Source: DAIMZI01 sp036734025 (GTDB lineage: Bacteria; Pseudomonadota; Alphaproteobacteria; Rhizobiales; Rhodomicrobiaceae). Taken from it: a stretch of DNA of 40,538 nt. The notes under the pieces are model-generated. The model had not been told where the DNA came from, ran no database searches, and worked only from the letters and a program-made list of their open reading frames with translations. Where the stretch lies: contig DAIMZI010000019.1 of assembly GCA_036734025.1 (NCBI GenBank), positions 1 to 40,538 of the forward strand, written 5' to 3'. The first letter of the stretch is position 1, and each line of letters starts with the position of its first letter. Positions 1-7,394 of the stretch are shown here, piece by piece. A program made the translations under genes and the position numbers.

Positions 1-1
1 G

Positions 2-247
2 AGCCCGTCCTACTTCACCCGCGTGTTCCGGCTGAGCTTCCTGGCGCCGGACATCGCCAGGGCCATCATCCAGGGACGCCAGCCGCCCGGGTTCAGTGCG
101 ATCAAGCTCATTATGACGCCGTGCGGCGGCTGTTCACATTGCGACTTGCGTTGCTGCCGTAGGTGGGCGAGCCAGTGCGCCGGACGGCTCGCGCTGGGCT
201 GGTCAGACCAGCGCCGCCAGGAGACTTTGGTCGGTGCCGTGGCCTGA
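2..247 (+). CDS. C-terminal end of a recombinase-type protein (partial)
   Basis: The reading frame enters from the left edge and ends at a TGA at 245-247. It begins with YFTRVFRLSFLAPDI followed by an arginine-glutamine-proline-proline-glycine motif. This is the C-terminal signature I know from phage- and plasmid-type serine recombinases of Alphaproteobacteria, just after their zinc-ribbon/helical region. Those proteins often end in an LPLxWxEQRR-like tail, and a similar stretch (RLALGWSDQRR) appears here about 25 residues further on than I would expect, so the tail may be altered. The catalytic serine domain lies outside the window. Together with the integrase remnant at 472-750 it suggests mobile-element debris around tRNA-Ser. 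Family assignment rests on motif memory only. Confidence 0.5.
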   Translation, partial: SPSYFTRVFRLSFLAPDIARAIIQGRQPPGFSAIKLIMTPCGGCSHCDLRCCRRWASQCAGRLALGWSDQRRQETLVGAVA

Positions 248-373
248 CAACGGCATCAAAGGGGTCTTCCGCGACCCGTCGCGCAGGCCGCACGCGGGTA
301 ACCCGCGGAGACGACGGACAGAGTTCGAATTCTGCGAGGAAAGACATGAAATCGTTTTAATACAACGACTTGA

Positions 374-463
374 TGGCGGAGGGGGTGGGATTCGAACCCA
401 CGAGACGGTCTCCCGCCTGCCGGTTTTCAAGACCGGTGCCTTCAACCACTCGGCCACCCCTCC
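374..463 (-). tRNA. tRNA-Ser (anticodon TGA)
   Basis: Read on the minus strand, this 90-nt stretch folds as a class II tRNA. The acceptor stem GGAGGGG pairs with CCCCTCC, the discriminator is G, and CCA is encoded. The D arm has GGCCGAGTGG. The anticodon loop CTTGAAA gives anticodon UGA, reading UCA. A long variable arm typical of tRNA-Ser follows, and the T arm contains GGTTCGAATCC. The gene looks intact. Integrase debris lies just upstream of its 5' end. Confidence 0.95.
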
Positions 464-471
464 AGCGTTAC

Positions 472-750
472 TCACCAACGATCTAGCAAACCCCGTGCTT
501 GCTGAAAACCCAAAGTTGGCACCGGATTGGCACCGGAACATGAAATCAGGCCGCTCATTGTTCGCTTTTTGATCCCATGAGCGCCGATCGCGCTGGCAGT
601 TTCGCGGTCGTCGGTGTCGAACAGGTGCGCATAGGTGTTGAGCGTGATGCTGGGCTTGGCATGCCCCAGCTGGTGGGAAATCTGCACAATGTCGAGCTTC
701 GCCGCGATCAGTGCCGATGCGTGCGTGTGGCGAAGCGCATGAAATGAAAC
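472..750 (-). pseudogene. Tyrosine integrase C-terminal remnant
   Basis: The minus-strand frame encodes the C-terminal half of a phage-type tyrosine recombinase catalytic domain. It has the box-II arginine in FHALRHTHAS, then a QLGHAKPSIT stretch with the conserved histidine, and the nucleophilic tyrosine in NTYAHLF. The N-terminal DNA-binding domains and the first catalytic arginine region are missing. Upstream of about 750 the frame no longer resembles an integrase, and no ribosome binding site or start is convincing. The remnant reads towards the 5' end of tRNA-Ser eight bases away, whereas an integrase normally lies at the tRNA 3' side where attachment sites occur. It is therefore likely a leftover of an old, deleted element. 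Confidence 0.75.
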
Positions 751-1224
751 CCTTGACAGATTGAGGATGATAAAGGCGCCTCGCCGCGAAGACACCCAGC
801 ATCCGGCGCCCACTCACTTCGCCAGTCAGGCGGTGCACGGCGGATGTCCCTGTCGATACGCTCGGACGGTGTCTCTGGCGGGTTGGATTTCTGTCTCTTG
901 TTCCACTCATGAGGTATGCACGATGAGCTCGAAATCCTGTGTCCCTCAAGCCGCTGGTTTGGTCTCAAAAGTGTTGTTGTCGGACACTGTGTATGTTGAC
1001 AGCACTCTTCGTCGATCAGAAACGGGTCACGCACAAGCTGACGGCGGCAGTATTGAAAGATGACTGTGCGCCATTTTTGAATGTCTGTAGTCGAATGTTT
1101 CCTGGGCTCAAAACCCAATCAGCTTATTGATGCGCGATAGCAAATCATGATGCCAATGGATTGGCAAACCCCGCGCCAGCAGCAAAGCCCGGCCCGCACA
1201 GGCAGTCATCGCGCTTCCAGAGGC
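751..1224. other. Gene-free stretch beside the integrase remnant
   Basis: No reading frame here on either strand has recognisable protein similarity or a good ribosome binding site. It is probably decayed mobile-element sequence. I looked for a duplicate of the tRNA-Ser 3' end, which would mark a distal attachment site, and saw none. Confidence 0.5.
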
Positions 1225-2250
1225 TTACTGCATCGCCTCGAAGATCAGCCCGGCGGCAAGCGATCCGGAAAGGGCAAAGCTCATGTAAAGAGCAAATACC
1301 TGACGCTTCACGAGCGCCCAGACGGCAATTGCAGCGGGTATGCTCGACACCCCCCCAGCCACCATGAAAGCGAGCGCGGCACCCGGCGACATGCCCTGCT
1401 CCAGCAGACCCGAAACCAGTGGCAGAGCGGCATAGCCGTTTAGATAGGCCGGCACGCCGACGAGCGTGGCGATCAGGATCGGCATTATGCCCTCGCCCCC
1501 GACCAGCGCTACTACCTGACCGGCCGGCACGAATGCGAGCATCAGACTTTCCAGCAGGAATGCCAGCGTCAGCCATTTGCCGAGGAATAAAGCGGAGCGG
1601 CGCGCCTCGCGGCTGAACTTCTCGCGCCTGTTGCTATCGTGCCAGAAGCGCCAAACCGGCGGGCTCGGATTGCGGATCACCGCCCCGCCACAGCCGCCAC
1701 TGCCGATGCCTTCGCGCAGCGGCGTGCTCAGCATGCCCGATCGCACCGCCCATGCGGTCACACCGCCGCCGAAAAGCCCCAGTCCGATGGCTGCGAGCGT
1801 CTTGGCCACGGCGAAATCGAACCCCAGCGTGCCGGTCGTCAGGGCGAACATGGCTGGGTCCATCACCGGCGAGGCGAGCCAGAACGACATGACTGGCGCC
1901 AGCGGCACGCCCATCGCGAGCAGAGCGGCGATAAGCGGAATAACCCCGCATGAGCAGAACGGCGAGAGCGCACCCATCAGCGAGGCGGCGAGCACCATGA
2001 CGGCCATGCGGCCCTGAAAGGCGCGCGCTATCAGATTGTCCGCCCCGCTCGCAGAGGCGTAGGCCGCGATCAGGACCGAGGCCAGCAGCCAGGGCGCGAC
2101 ATTCAGCAAGGCGCGCAGGGTGAACTCGGCGCTGGTCAGCGCCTGAGTGGTATCGACAAGTGCCAGTCCGGCCAGAATCAGTGCCGTAATCAGCCAGACG
2201 CGATCCAGCGAGGCTGAAAAACGGCGAAGGCCAAGGCCGAGTGCTGTCAT
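1225..2250 (-). CDS. ArsP_1/UPF0718-family permease
   Basis: The 341-residue integral membrane protein has about eight to ten hydrophobic segments. Its diagnostic motif is FCSCGVIPLIAALL, followed by SFWLASPVMDP, the conserved core of the predicted permease family PF03773 (ArsP_1/YraQ-like). A second copy of the fold appears near the C-terminus (VGVPAYLNGYAALPL). ATG at 2250 is preferred because AGAGGGA lies just upstream and the transmembrane region begins soon after. Members exporting trivalent organoarsenicals are known, and others have unknown substrates. The gene lies 40 bases downstream of an ArsR-type repressor with a C-terminal cysteine pair and is presumably co-transcribed with it. 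Arsenic export is an inference from that pairing. Confidence 0.85.
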   Translation of the reverse strand: MTALGLGLRRFSASLDRVWLITALILAGLALVDTTQALTSAEFTLRALLNVAPWLLASVLIAAYASASGADNLIARAFQGRMAVMVLAASLMGALSPFCSCGVIPLIAALLAMGVPLAPVMSFWLASPVMDPAMFALTTGTLGFDFAVAKTLAAIGLGLFGGGVTAWAVRSGMLSTPLREGIGSGGCGGAVIRNPSPPVWRFWHDSNRREKFSREARRSALFLGKWLTLAFLLESLMLAFVPAGQVVALVGGEGIMPILIATLVGVPAYLNGYAALPLVSGLLEQGMSPGAALAFMVAGGVSSIPAAIAVWALVKRQVFALYMSFALSGSLAAGLIFEAMQ

Positions 2251-2290
2251 TGTCGTCCCTCTTGGGTTGTTGACCTGTGATAACCTGGGT

Positions 2291-2602
2291 TCATGCCGCA
2301 TCGGTCGTGTCTACAGCCACGCCCTTGCAACACTCTTGTTCAACGAAAGCGAACACGCCGCGCAGGGCTGCATAATCCGCCCGGTTGATCACCTCGCGCC
2401 CCTGGCGGGTCTGGGTAACGAGGCCGGCCTGCACGAGGGCATTCAGATGATGCGTCAATGTCGACAGGGGCAGCCCGGCCAGGCGCCCGACATCGCCGAC
2501 ATTAAGGCCTTGCGGGCCGGCGCGAACCAGCAGACGGAATATGCCAAGTCGCGCTTCGTGGCCAAGGGCCGACAGCGCCTGAGCTACGTGTTGTTCATTC
2601 AT
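2291..2602 (-). CDS. ArsR/SmtB-family transcriptional repressor
   Basis: This 103-residue winged-helix protein has the ArsR layout: an N-terminal helix with ALGHEARLGIFRLL, a recognition helix around LPLSTLTHHLNAL (residues 44-56), and a wing at LVTQTRQGREVINRAD. The classical CxC metal site in the recognition helix is absent. The only cysteines are an adjacent pair, C91-C92, near the C-terminus. Repressors with a C-terminal vicinal pair include the AfArsR and methylarsenite-selective SpArsR types, so this may sense trivalent or methylated arsenic. It heads the operon with the ArsP_1-type permease, and a palindrome overlaps its promoter. Confidence 0.88.
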   Translation of the reverse strand: MNEQHVAQALSALGHEARLGIFRLLVRAGPQGLNVGDVGRLAGLPLSTLTHHLNALVQAGLVTQTRQGREVINRADYAALRGVFAFVEQECCKGVAVDTTDAA

Positions 2603-2608
2603 GAGGCT

Positions 2609-2636
2609 AATCTATCCACATTTCTAGTTATGTCAA
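2609..2636 (-). promoter_or_regulatory. arsR promoter with palindromic operator
   Basis: On the minus strand, TTGACA (2631-2636) and TAGATT (2609-2614) are 16 bases apart and look like a sigma-70 promoter. Between and over them lies the palindrome ACATttCTAGttATGT (2618-2633), with arms matching at 12 of 16 positions. This is the expected place for an autoregulating ArsR dimer to block RNA polymerase. The start codon of arsR is only seven bases from the -10 element, so the leader would be very short. Confidence 0.6.
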
Positions 2637-2741
2637 GATGTCGAGCAAGCCAGGCCATCTCCTGCCCTCGCGTTCAGCGCTGGACATGCAGTGTGAGCGG
2701 GTGCGATATTCATGCGCGCTTTTGCGAGGCATTGGGGAACA

Positions 2742-3002
2742 ATGATGAAACGAATTTTCTTATCCAGAATGATTATTCTTGCTTTGACCGTCATCGCGTT
2801 CGGTTTTGTCGGCACTGCAAAGGCTCAATACAATGATGAGCCCGATCCCCGCGAAATCGTCGAGGGCATCATCGGCGGAATATTGAGCGGCGTGGAAAAA
2901 GACGATGAAGACGAATATCAAAGCCGCTGCGAACGACTGGAGCGCAGGTGCGATGATGGCGCGGACTGGGCCTGCGACCGTTATGAGGAACGCTGCGAGT
3001 AA
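2742..3002 (+). CDS. Small exported cysteine-containing protein
   Basis: The 86-residue product starts with MMKRIFLSR and a hydrophobic segment ending in AKA before Gln, a good Sec signal peptide cleaved after about residue 28. The mature part is short and very acidic in its first half (EKDDEDEYQ). It ends in a cysteine-rich helix-like tail with four cysteines in the pattern CX6CX7CX6C, probably two disulfides in the periplasm. I do not recognise the family. The tandem ATGs at 2742 and 2745 are equally possible starts. It is divergent from arsR by about 140 bases, but nothing ties it to arsenic. Confidence 0.6.
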   Translation: MMKRIFLSRMIILALTVIAFGFVGTAKAQYNDEPDPREIVEGIIGGILSGVEKDDEDEYQSRCERLERRCDDGADWACDRYEERCE

Positions 3003-3259
3003 GGGCTGATCAAGTCCGATCGCGCGCGCTTCGTGGCTGGCACGACCGAATGCAACTCGGGCGCTTGAAGGCTTATGTCTGCGGACGCCAAAAAGGCTGC
3101 CGGGCCGAGCCGTGGCCTGTCGTCTGGTTCCTTGTGGGCCGCCCTTGCGAATGTGGCTGCACAACTCCCTGACAAAAAAGCACAAAATCGGCTGCCGAAT
3201 TTTCGCCGCTTTCCGCCGTCACGGCGTTGTGCAACGCAATATGAATTAAGGAAAATCAC

Positions 3260-3667
3260 GTGCGTCAGTTTTTTGCAAGACATGGATCCCGCCTGCTCGG
3301 CGCAGCGTTTCTTGTCGCTGCCCTGCCTGTGGCGGCGGCCGCTGCACCTTTGAGCGAGCTTGAGCTGCGCCGCGCGGTCAGCGGTAAGATCGTCTATATC
3401 GCCACGCCGATCGGCGCGGAAGTTCCGATCAGCTATCGACCGAACGGCACTATGACCGGCCGCGGACTGGCCAATTATGCGGCCCTCGCCGGAGAGATGG
3501 CCAAATCGGATCGCGGCCGCTGGTGGATCGCCAATGGCCAGCTCTGCCAGCGCTGGACGCGATGGCTTGACGGTCGCACCCACTGCTTCCGCCTTACGCG
3601 CAACGGCGAAACCGTGCGCTGGCAGCGCAATGATGGCCGCGTCGGGACAGCGCGTATCGGCGGCTGA
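3260..3667 (+). CDS. Exported protein of unknown function
   Basis: The 135-residue protein has an N-terminal signal peptide with a basic start, a hydrophobic core and an Ala-rich cleavage region near residue 28. The mature domain reads like small beta-rich periplasmic proteins of Alphaproteobacteria: SGKIVYI, YRPNGTMTG, RGRWWIANGQLCQRW and THCFRL, with two cysteines that could pair. It is reminiscent of DUF995-like domains, but I am not certain. The start is GTG at 3260, chosen because AAGGAAAA lies just upstream and it gives a clean signal peptide. It is convergent with the glutathione transferase gene, six bases away. Confidence 0.65.
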   Translation: MRQFFARHGSRLLGAAFLVAALPVAAAAAPLSELELRRAVSGKIVYIATPIGAEVPISYRPNGTMTGRGLANYAALAGEMAKSDRGRWWIANGQLCQRWTRWLDGRTHCFRLTRNGETVRWQRNDGRVGTARIGG

Positions 3668-3673
3668 GCGCGT

Positions 3674-4297
3674 CTACGGACCACCTGGAGGGATCGTCTC
3701 CATGAATGCGGGCCGCGCCTGCAGCCGTTCATAATATGACGTCACGGCTGGAAAGTCGGCCCGCTCCACCTCCAGCGAAAACCACCTGTGCACCATTACG
3801 CCGACAGCACAGTCCGCGATTGTGGGCGTTGCGCTGGCCACGTGGCCGCCGGTGCGCTGAAGCTGATCATCAAGCACGCGCAGCCTGCGCTCGCACGCAG
3901 CGGTGGCTGCGGCAATGGCCTGAGGACTGTCATGCGGAGGCGATTTGACGAGAACGCCCATCATCAGGTCGCGGACGTGCGGTTGAAACTCGGCCAGCAG
4001 CCAGTCAAGCCACTGGTCGATGAGCGCCCGTTGACGGATATCGGCAGGATACCAGATCTGCGCCCCTGAGCGGGCGGCCAGATAACGCAGGATCGTGTGC
4101 CCCTCCCAGAGGATGAAGCCGCCGTCATCCAGGGTGGGCACCAGGGCGTTGGGGTTCAGCGCGAGATATTCCGGCGAGTCGGTCGGCGTGAAGCCGCGAC
4201 CATAATCGAGACGGTCGATGCTGAGGCCGAGTTCGGCAGCCAGCCACAAAACCTTGCGCACGTTGGAAGAACTTACGCGACCATAAATCTTGATCAT
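3674..4297 (-). CDS. Glutathione S-transferase family protein
   Basis: The 207-residue protein has the two-domain GST layout. The N-terminal thioredoxin-like domain starts MIKIYGRVSSSNVRKVLW, with a serine-rich candidate catalytic site. It continues to NALVPTLDDGGF with the cis-proline, and EGHTILRYLA where the glutathione gamma-glutamyl binding motif lies; the usual Glu-Ser is Glu-Gly here. The alpha-helical C-terminal domain contains TIADCAVGVMVHRW, the conserved N-capping box Asp region. It would conjugate or reduce electrophiles in the cytoplasm, with unknown substrate. It lies 42 bases downstream of the YdiJ-like dehydrogenase on the same strand, perhaps in one operon. Confidence 0.88.
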   Translation of the reverse strand: MIKIYGRVSSSNVRKVLWLAAELGLSIDRLDYGRGFTPTDSPEYLALNPNALVPTLDDGGFILWEGHTILRYLAARSGAQIWYPADIRQRALIDQWLDWLLAEFQPHVRDLMMGVLVKSPPHDSPQAIAAATAACERRLRVLDDQLQRTGGHVASATPTIADCAVGVMVHRWFSLEVERADFPAVTSYYERLQARPAFMETIPPGGP

Positions 4298-4339
4298 TGT
4301 CTTGCGACCGGAGCTTGTGGGTGGATGCCTCGTTGTACC

Positions 4340-7300
4340 TCACGACACGGGCGCATTATTGGCCCCAGACCCGGCCACATAGTCAAGGCTTCGTTTGCGC
4401 CTGATCGGCTTTCCCGCCGGTTTGGTCAGGGCCTGTGCCTGTTCGCGGCTGTCTGCCAGCGCCAGCTTCAATATGATCGCTGCGTGATGAGCGCTGCGCC
4501 CGGTGCCATCGGCGATCTGATGCCGGCAGGAAAAGCCGTTGGCGATAAGCAGCGCATCGCGCCCACCCTTGCGGATCGCGGGAAACAGCGACAATTCGGC
4601 CATGGCGAGGGAGATGTCGAGGTTCTCGGCCTTGTATCCGAAACTGCCGGCCATGCCACAGCAGCTCGACTCGATGCCCTGCGGCGCAAGCCCTGGAACC
4701 TGCGACAAGGTGCGGGTCATGGCATCCATCGCGCCGAATGCCTTTTGATGGCAATGGCCGTGAACCATCGCTTTCGCCTCGATCGTGCGCAGCGGCAACT
4801 CCCAGCTCTGCGCGTCCATTTCGCGGGCGATATATTCCTCCAGAAGAAGCGCGTTCTCGCTCAGCCGGCGGGCATCATCGCCAAGGCGCATCTGCAGGAA
4901 CTCGTCGCGCAGGCCCAGCAGGCAACTCGGCTCAAGCCCGATGACCGGCACGCCGCGCGCAACGAACGGCATGGCCGCTGCAACCACCCGCTGCGCCTCG
5001 CTGCGCGCCTTGTCCACCAGCCCGGCCGCCAGAAAGGTCCTCCCGCAGCACAAGGGCCGTTCGCCCTGGGCCTGCAACAGATGCACCCGGCGGCCGGCGG
5101 CAACCAGCACATCGACTGCGGCGCGCAGATTGGCCGGCTCGAAATAGGTGTTGAATGTGTCGGCGAGCAGCGCGACTTCAGGGCCGCCTTCGGGGCCTGC
5201 TGCGAGCTTCATGCGAAACGGCCGCGAGCCCCAGCGCGGCAGCCGCCGGTGCGCGGAAAAGCCCGCCGCCACTTCGGACAGCTTGCCGAAAGTCGGCACG
5301 AGATCACGCAGGTTGAGCGCCCACCATGCCTTGCTGGCGTAAGGCGCGTAATGGGGCAGGTAGGCGACAAGCCGCTCATGCAGGCTCAGCCCGCGCCGCT
5401 TGTTCGCCGCATGCAGCACCTCGATCTTCATCTTCGCCATATCGACGCCGGTGGGGCATTCACGCCGGCAGCCCTTGCACGAGACGCACAGTTTCATGGT
5501 CTCCAGCATCTCGGGCGCGGCAAAGGCGTCGGGGCCGAGCTGGCCGGAGATGGCCAGGCGCAGCGTGTTGGCGCGGCCGCGCGTGGTGTCGCGCTCGTTG
5601 CGCGTCACGCGGTAGGACGGGCACATGACGCCGCCGGCCAGCTTGCGGCACGCGCCATTGTTGTTGCACATCTCCACCGCGCCCTGAAAACCGCCACCGG
5701 CGCCCGGCCAGCCGCTCCAGTCGAGCGCGGTCTCCATCGGCGGCACCTGATAATCGGGCTTGTAGCGAAACAGCATGCGATCATCCATGCGCGGCGCATC
5801 GGTGATCTTGCCGGGGTTCATGCGGCCGTGCTCATCGAACAGCGCCTTCACATCGCGGAACATGCGCTTGGCCTTGCGCCCGAACATGACGCCGTGAAAT
5901 TCCGAGCGCACCATGCCGTCGCCGTGCTCGCCGGAATGGCTTCCCTTGTACTTGCGCACCAGGGTGAACGCTTCTTCGGCGATACGGCGCATGGTCCGCA
6001 CGTCATTATCAAGCTTCAGGTTGAGCACCGGGCGCACATGCAGACATCCGACCGAGGCGTGGGCATACCAGGTGGCGCTGGTACCGTGCCGCGCGAACAC
6101 CTCGCTAAGCTGGGTGGTGTAGTCGGCCAGATGCTCCAGCGGGACGGCGCAATCCTCGATGAACGAGACCGGCTTGCCCTCGCTTTTCATCGACATCATG
6201 ATGTTGAGCGCCTGCTTGCGCACGTCCCAGATGGCCGATTGCAGCTCGGCGCCGACCGCCTCGACCACGCTGTGGGGATGGCCCAGATCGCTCATCAGAT
6301 CATCGAGCGTCTTCAGGCGGCGCAGGTTCTCGACCTGCTCATCCTCGGCGAACTCGACCAGCAGCAGCGCGCCGGGCTCACCACGCACGAAGCGTCGGAG
6401 TACCGGCTGGAACATGGCGATGCTGCGCGCCAGCCCGAGCATCGTGTCATCGATCAGTTCCACGGCCACCGGTCCCAGCCGGACGATGTCGCGCGTGGCT
6501 TCCATGGCGGCGCGCAGGGTGGGGAAATGGCAGACCCCCAGCGCCCGGTTGACGGGCAGGGGGGAAAGCTTCAACTCGATACGTTTCGACAGCGCCAGCG
6601 TGCCTTCCGAGCCGATCAGAAGCTGCGCCAGATTGTGCGGCCGGTTGCTTGGCAACAGCGCATCCAGATTATATCCGCCGACGCGGCGTGAAACTTCGGG
6701 GAAGACGCGGCGGATGGTCTCTTCGTGGCGCTCGCCCATCTCCAGCAGAGTGAGCATAAGATCATCATGCGCACTGGGCGTGCCGGGCGTGTCCAGGGCA
6801 TCCTTCATCGGCCCGAAGCACATTTCCGAACCATCGCTCATCACCACGTCGATGGCGCTGACATTGTCGCGCATGATCCCGTAGCGCAGCGAGCGCGTGC
6901 CGCATGAATTGTTGGCCGTCATGCCGCCGAGAGTGGCGCGGCTCCCCGTGGAGATGTCCACCGGGAACCAGACGCCCTGGGGCTTCAACTGACGGTTCAG
7001 CTCATCGAGCGTGATGCCAGGCTGCACGCCGCAACTCATCGCGCCGACATCGTGAAACAGTATGCGGTTCAGATGTTTGGAAAAGTCGATGACGAGCCCC
7101 TCGCCCACGGTCTGGCCGGCCTGGGATGTGCCGCCGCCGCGCGCGGTCAGCGGGATGCCTTCATCCGCCGCGATCCCGGCAATGGCGAGGACATCATGCT
7201 CGGTGCGCGGGATCACGACACCGAGGGGGAAAACCTGATAGAAGGAGGCGTCGGTGGCATAGCGCCCGCGATCGAAATCGCCGAACAGCACCTCGCCTTC

Positions 7301-7363
7301 GATCTCGTTTTCCAGCCGGCGGGCCAGCGCGCGGCGGGCAGTGTCATTCAGCAATGCAGGCAT
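4340..7363 (-). CDS. ydiJ: FAD/Fe-S 2-hydroxyacid dehydrogenase, YdiJ type
   Basis: This 1007-residue fusion has three parts. The N-terminal half is an FAD-binding type 4 (GlcD-like) oxidoreductase with LTARGGGTSQAGQ and LGGMTANNSCGTRSLRYG. A ferredoxin-like region follows with CNNNGACR and the cluster motif CVSCKGCRRECPTG. The C-terminal GlcF-like region contains CHQKAF and SSCCGMAGSFGY, cysteine-rich CCG motifs. Order and length match E. coli YdiJ (about 1018 residues), reported as a D-2-hydroxyglutarate dehydrogenase. Other members use D-lactate or glycolate, so the substrate is uncertain. ATG 7363 is preferred over an upstream TTG at 7411, which would overlap the divergent gene. No strong Shine-Dalgarno is visible. 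Confidence 0.9.
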   Translation of the reverse strand: MPALLNDTARRALARRLENEIEGEVLFGDFDRGRYATDASFYQVFPLGVVIPRTEHDVLAIAGIAADEGIPLTARGGGTSQAGQTVGEGLVIDFSKHLNRILFHDVGAMSCGVQPGITLDELNRQLKPQGVWFPVDISTGSRATLGGMTANNSCGTRSLRYGIMRDNVSAIDVVMSDGSEMCFGPMKDALDTPGTPSAHDDLMLTLLEMGERHEETIRRVFPEVSRRVGGYNLDALLPSNRPHNLAQLLIGSEGTLALSKRIELKLSPLPVNRALGVCHFPTLRAAMEATRDIVRLGPVAVELIDDTMLGLARSIAMFQPVLRRFVRGEPGALLLVEFAEDEQVENLRRLKTLDDLMSDLGHPHSVVEAVGAELQSAIWDVRKQALNIMMSMKSEGKPVSFIEDCAVPLEHLADYTTQLSEVFARHGTSATWYAHASVGCLHVRPVLNLKLDNDVRTMRRIAEEAFTLVRKYKGSHSGEHGDGMVRSEFHGVMFGRKAKRMFRDVKALFDEHGRMNPGKITDAPRMDDRMLFRYKPDYQVPPMETALDWSGWPGAGGGFQGAVEMCNNNGACRKLAGGVMCPSYRVTRNERDTTRGRANTLRLAISGQLGPDAFAAPEMLETMKLCVSCKGCRRECPTGVDMAKMKIEVLHAANKRRGLSLHERLVAYLPHYAPYASKAWWALNLRDLVPTFGKLSEVAAGFSAHRRLPRWGSRPFRMKLAAGPEGGPEVALLADTFNTYFEPANLRAAVDVLVAAGRRVHLLQAQGERPLCCGRTFLAAGLVDKARSEAQRVVAAAMPFVARGVPVIGLEPSCLLGLRDEFLQMRLGDDARRLSENALLLEEYIAREMDAQSWELPLRTIEAKAMVHGHCHQKAFGAMDAMTRTLSQVPGLAPQGIESSCCGMAGSFGYKAENLDISLAMAELSLFPAIRKGGRDALLIANGFSCRHQIADGTGRSAHHAAIILKLALADSREQAQALTKPAGKPIRRKRSLDYVAGSGANNAPVS

Positions 7364-7394
7364 GCAATATGATATCCCGGGTGAAGAGTGAGCG

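Noticed and set aside
203..949. A 248-codon minus-strand frame across tRNA-Ser
   Set aside because: It reads through the tRNA gene and the integrase remnant in another frame, so it is not a real gene.
4097..6691. An 864-codon open frame on the plus strand opposite the YdiJ-like gene
   Set aside because: It is a shadow of a high-GC gene. The composition is His/Arg/Gln/Ala-rich, no domain is recognisable, and the minus strand encodes a clear family with all motifs.
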